This document shows, piece by piece, positions 61,474-64,000 of a stretch of 64,000 nt of DNA (its first letter is position 1; every line of letters begins with the position of its first letter). The DNA lies in assembly GCF_004117835.1 (NCBI RefSeq), contig NZ_SDSC01000001.1, positions 248,001 through 312,000 of the forward strand, read 5' to 3'. A program made the translations under genes and the position numbers. Source of the stretch: Macrococcus sp. DPC7161 (lineage in GTDB: Bacteria > Bacillota > Bacilli > Staphylococcales > Staphylococcaceae). The notes under the pieces were generated by a model. The model was not told the origin of the DNA. It ran no database searches and saw nothing but the letters and a program-made list of their open reading frames with translations.

Positions 61474-62370
61474 ATGGAAGGTATTATTCCAGTAAATAAA
61501 CCACGTGGCATGACGAGTCATGATGTGGTTTTTAAATTAAGAAAAATTTTTAAAACTAAAAAAATTGGGCATACTGGTACACTTGATCCAGAGGTGGATG
61601 GTGTGTTACCGATTTGTGTTGGTAAAGCGACCCGTGTTGCGGATTATGTGATGAATAGTGGTAAAACCTATATCGCTGAAGTGACTTTAGGTGTGCAAAC
61701 AACGACTGAAGATGCTCATGGTGAAGTCGTTCAAAAAGTGCCAGTATTAAAAGATGCGTTTAATGAAGCAATTATTGATGAGGTATTATTGCAATTAACG
61801 GGTGTTATTGATCAAACACCGCCTATGTATTCTGCTGTTAAAGTGAATGGTAGAAAGTTATATGAGTATGCGAGAAATGGTGAAACGATTGAGCGCCCGA
61901 GTAGAAAAGTAGAAATTTATGAGATTCGTCGATTAAGTGATGTCACTTTCGTTGATGAGGTATGTAAATTTAAAATCGAAGTTTCATGTGGTAAAGGGAC
62001 TTATATTAGAACTCTAGCGACTCAAATTGCTGATGCCTTAGGGACAATTGGTCATATGTCTGATCTAACGCGTATTGCTTCTGGTGGTTTTAAAGTTGAA
62101 GAAAGCTACACGTTAGAGACATTACAAAATACAGAATATGAAGCGTTAGCTGAATTGTTGTTACCGATTGAACATGGATTACAGCACTTACCTCGTGTTG
62201 AAGTGGATGAAAATATCGCTCAAAAAATATTGTGGGGCCAAAAATTAAAGCAAATGAGCCCTAAAATTGAAGAAGAAACTGCAATGTTTTACAATGATAA
62301 AGTATTGGCCATCTATATGCCGGATGAAAAGCATCCAGGATTAATCAAGGCCCGAAAAGTATTTAATTAA
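61474..62370 (+). CDS. truB: tRNA pseudouridine-55 synthase
   Basis: Makes pseudouridine 55 in the T-loop of tRNAs. The 298-residue protein begins MEGIIPVNKPRGMTSHDVV, has the catalytic aspartate in GHTGTLDPEVDGVLP near residue 39, and CGKGTYIRTLATQI near 171. A C-terminal TruB-specific extension follows. The start at 61474 has TTGGAGG; an upstream in-frame TTG at 61462 overlaps that site. ribF follows 21 bases downstream. Confidence 0.96.
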   Translation: MEGIIPVNKPRGMTSHDVVFKLRKIFKTKKIGHTGTLDPEVDGVLPICVGKATRVADYVMNSGKTYIAEVTLGVQTTTEDAHGEVVQKVPVLKDAFNEAIIDEVLLQLTGVIDQTPPMYSAVKVNGRKLYEYARNGETIERPSRKVEIYEIRRLSDVTFVDEVCKFKIEVSCGKGTYIRTLATQIADALGTIGHMSDLTRIASGGFKVEESYTLETLQNTEYEALAELLLPIEHGLQHLPRVEVDENIAQKILWGQKLKQMSPKIEEETAMFYNDKVLAIYMPDEKHPGLIKARKVFN

Positions 62371-62391
62371 AACTCATAAGTGAGGTTAACA

Positions 62392-63336
62392 ATGAAAACG
62401 ATAATTATGAAACAGCCGCTAGAAATGTGTTACGATCATGAACCGATTGCATTAGCTGTCGGTTTCTTTGACGGTTTGCATTTAGGTCATCAAAAAGTCA
62501 TTCAAAAAATGATAGAAGTTGCAGAAAAAAAAGGACTTAAAAAAGCAGTAATGACTTTTGATCCTCATCCATCAGTTGTTTTAAATCCGGAAATGAAAAG
62601 AACAGATTATTTAACACCGATGCAAGAAAAGAAATTTATCTTAGAAAACATGGGCATTGATTATTTATTTGTAGTGCCTTTTACATCAACATTTGCTCAA
62701 ATGGAAGAAAAAGCTTTTATTCAAGATTACTTTACTAAAAACCATGTTAAAGAAGTAATTGCAGGGTTTGATTTTACATATGGCAAGTTTGGTAAAGGTA
62801 ATATGTTAAAGTTAGAAGCGGACAAAGATGGATTTAATGTGACTACTGTTGATAAATGTGCTTTAGATAATGAAAAGATTTCTACTACTTTGATTCGTGA
62901 ACAATTGACGCAAGGTGAGATTGAAAAGGCTAATAAGCAATTAGGAAGACCATATAAAATTGTTGGTTTAGTTGTACAAGGTGAGAAAAGAGGACGAACG
63001 ATTGGTTTTCCTACAGCCAATGTTGCACCAAATGAACTCTATGTATTTCCTAAATTGGGTGTTTACGCAGTAACATTAAAGCGTGAAAATGGACACATTT
63101 ATAAAGGCGTTTGTAATATTGGAGTGAAACCTACATTTCATGATCCTTCAAAGAGTCAAGTATCTATTGAAGTAAATATTTTTGATTTCAATGAATCGAT
63201 ATACGGTGAAACGGTTGAAGTGTATTGGCATGCATTTTTAAGACCTGAACAGAAATTTAATGGTATCGATGCATTGATTTCACAAATAAAAGCGGATAAA
63301 GCATCTGCAATTGAAATATTACAAAATATTCATTAG
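62392..63336 (+). CDS. ribF: Bifunctional riboflavin kinase / FAD synthetase
   Basis: Converts riboflavin to FMN and then FAD. The 314-residue protein has an N-terminal nucleotidyltransferase domain with VGFFDGLHLGHQKVI near residue 24 and FDFTYGKFGKG near 125, and STTLIREQL near 165. A C-terminal riboflavin kinase domain has GRTIGFPTANVAP near 205. The start at 62392 has GTGAGG upstream; an upstream GTG at 62380 is on that site. No FMN riboswitch is present, as usual for ribF. Confidence 0.95.
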   Translation: MKTIIMKQPLEMCYDHEPIALAVGFFDGLHLGHQKVIQKMIEVAEKKGLKKAVMTFDPHPSVVLNPEMKRTDYLTPMQEKKFILENMGIDYLFVVPFTSTFAQMEEKAFIQDYFTKNHVKEVIAGFDFTYGKFGKGNMLKLEADKDGFNVTTVDKCALDNEKISTTLIREQLTQGEIEKANKQLGRPYKIVGLVVQGEKRGRTIGFPTANVAPNELYVFPKLGVYAVTLKRENGHIYKGVCNIGVKPTFHDPSKSQVSIEVNIFDFNESIYGETVEVYWHAFLRPEQKFNGIDALISQIKADKASAIEILQNIH

Positions 63337-63342
63337 AAATCA

Positions 63343-63370
63343 TTGATTAAATTTTGAAACATGGTATACT
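63343..63370 (+). promoter_or_regulatory. Probable promoter of rpsO
   Basis: TTGATT at 63343-63348, a 16-base spacer and an extended -10, TGGTATACT (hexamer 63365-63370). Confidence 0.6.
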
Positions 63371-63376
63371 ATTTGA

Positions 63377-63440
63377 GTACCTTTCCTTGGTATCGAGACA
63401 CTCCGACTCATACTCAGGTTATGGTGTAAATTAAATTATA
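63377..63440 (+). ncRNA. Putative S15 autoregulatory leader in the rpsO 5' UTR
   Basis: About 70 bases with a short hairpin, GTACC / GGTAT, near 63378-63395, and a GAGAC-ACTC-CGACTC region, then the AGGAGG ribosome site. S15 leaders are known upstream of rpsO in many bacteria, in several unrelated structural types. The fold here is not proven. Confidence 0.4.
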
Positions 63441-63455
63441 GGAGGCTATTTAATT

Positions 63456-63725
63456 ATGGCAATTACTCAAGAACGTAAAAACGAAATCATCGCACAATAC
63501 CGCGTACACGAAACAGATACAGGATCTCCTGAAGTACAAATCGCTGTTTTAACTGCAGAAATCAATGCATTAAACGAGCACTTACGTACTCACAAAAAAG
63601 ATCACCATTCTCGTCGTGGTTTATTAAAAATGGTAGGTCGTCGTAAAAACTTATTAACTTACTTACGTGAAAACGATGTTCAACGTTACCGTGAATTAAT
63701 TAAATCTTTAGGATTACGTCGTTAA
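63456..63725 (+). CDS. rpsO: 30S ribosomal protein S15
   Basis: An 89-residue primary 16S rRNA-binding protein. It starts [20 protein letters not shown] and has [20 protein letters not shown] and the [19 protein letters not shown] rRNA-binding segment. The ribosome site TAGGAGG precedes the ATG. It is followed by a terminator and by pnp, the common rpsO-pnp order. Confidence 0.98.
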   Translation: MAITQERKNEIIAQYRVHETDTGSPEVQIAVLTAEINALNEHLRTHKKDHHSRRGLLKMVGRRKNLLTYLRENDVQRYRELIKSLGLRR

Positions 63726-63733
63726 TTCTATTT

Positions 63734-63766
63734 AATCGAAAGGAATATTCCTTTCGATTTTTTTAT
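63734..63766 (+). terminator. Intrinsic terminator between rpsO and pnp
   Basis: Perfect 12-base stem AATCGAAAGGAA / TTCCTTTCGATT and a T-tract. Confidence 0.87.
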
Positions 63767-63783
63767 GCAAACAACAAGCTGTG

Positions 63784-63801
63784 TGGTATAGTTAAACTAT
63801 A
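63784..63801 (+). promoter_or_regulatory. Possible pnp promoter -10 with inverted repeat
   Basis: Extended -10, TGGTATAGT (hexamer 63787-63792), with no clear -35. The -10 is part of a perfect inverted repeat, TATAGTT-A-AACTATA (63787-63801). Confidence 0.35.
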
Positions 63802-63828
63802 TGTTTATTTAAGAGAGGGGATATTTTA

Positions 63829-64000
63829 ATGTCTCAGGAAAAAAAAGTATTTAAAACAGAATGGGCTGGTCGTGAATTAATTATTGAAACTGGCCAATTA
63901 GCAAAACAAGCAAATGGAGCAGTACTTGTAAGATATGGTGATACAGTAGTATTATCAACAGCTACAGCTTCTAAAGAGCCACGCGATGTTGACTTTTTCC
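63829..64000 (+). CDS. pnp: Polyribonucleotide nucleotidyltransferase (PNPase), N-terminal part (cut by window end)
   Basis: The first 57 codons of PNPase, the phosphorolytic 3'-5' exoribonuclease of the degradosome. The start [20 protein letters not shown], the [20 protein letters not shown] segment and [12 protein letters not shown] match the first RNase PH domain. AGAGAGGGGA precedes the ATG. The gene continues past the window. Confidence 0.93.
   Translation, partial: MSQEKKVFKTEWAGRELIIETGQLAKQANGAVLVRYGDTVVLSTATASKEPRDVDFF

Overview
The window is a 64 kb piece of a low-GC Gram-positive chromosome. Gene content, gene order and protein similarity point to the family Staphylococcaceae: rsgA-rpe-thiN-rpmB, fakA, fapR-plsX-fabD-fabG-acpP, rnc-smc-ftsY-ylxM-ffh, rpsP-khpA-rimM-trmD-rplS, sucCD, xerC-hslVU-codY, rpsB-tsf-pyrH-frr-uppS-cdsA-dxr-rseP-proS-polC and rimP-nusA-rnpM-ylxQ-infB. 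The IsaB-like secreted protein, the SrtA-type sortase and the CsbB/GtcA/YfhO set fit this family. Differences from S. aureus as I recall it argue for another species: sda genes and srtA next to recG, no lytN/fmhC between sucD and dprA, the three glycosylation genes in one operon, and extra genes between infB and rbfA. The exact genus and species cannot be fixed from the sequence alone.

Layout. 1-3.6 kb: the 3' end of a KUP potassium transporter, an FNT-family anion channel, then rsgA-rpe-thiN, ending at a terminator shared with rpmB on the other strand. 4-14.1 kb: Asp23-like protein, fatty acid kinase FakA, L-serine dehydratase (sdaAB-sdaAA), recG, sortase A, then the FapR-controlled fatty acid/phospholipid operon up to acyl carrier protein. 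14.2-23.8 kb: RNase III, SMC, both SRP GTPases with YlxM, and the S16-KhpA-RimM-TrmD-L19 ribosome/tRNA modification cluster. 23.8-27.9 kb: a minus-strand three-gene operon (csbB-gtcA-yfhO) that probably glycosylates lipoteichoic acid. 27.9-40.1 kb: rbgA, rnhB, sucCD with a probable CcpA site, dprA, topA, trmFO, xerC, hslVU and codY. 40.2-54.1 kb: S2, EF-Ts, UMP kinase, ribosome recycling factor, then isoprenoid/phospholipid and envelope protease genes, ProRS and PolC. 54.1-58.6 kb: the nusA-infB operon. 58.7-60.9 kb: an accessory insertion with three small minus-strand genes of unknown function and an IsaB-like secreted protein behind a long, operator-rich intergenic region. 61.0-64 kb: rbfA, truB, ribF, rpsO and the start of pnp.

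Most of the window is conserved core genome with tight operons, strong GGAGG-type ribosome binding sites, extended -10 promoters and clear intrinsic terminators. No tRNA, rRNA, CRISPR array, insertion sequence, prophage or frameshifted gene was seen. The parts most worth a second look are the clustered glycosylation operon, the infB-rbfA insertion with its regulatory region (11-bp-phased TTAAGG repeats, a CodY-like box and a perfect palindrome), the structured leader of rpsB, and the sortase position.
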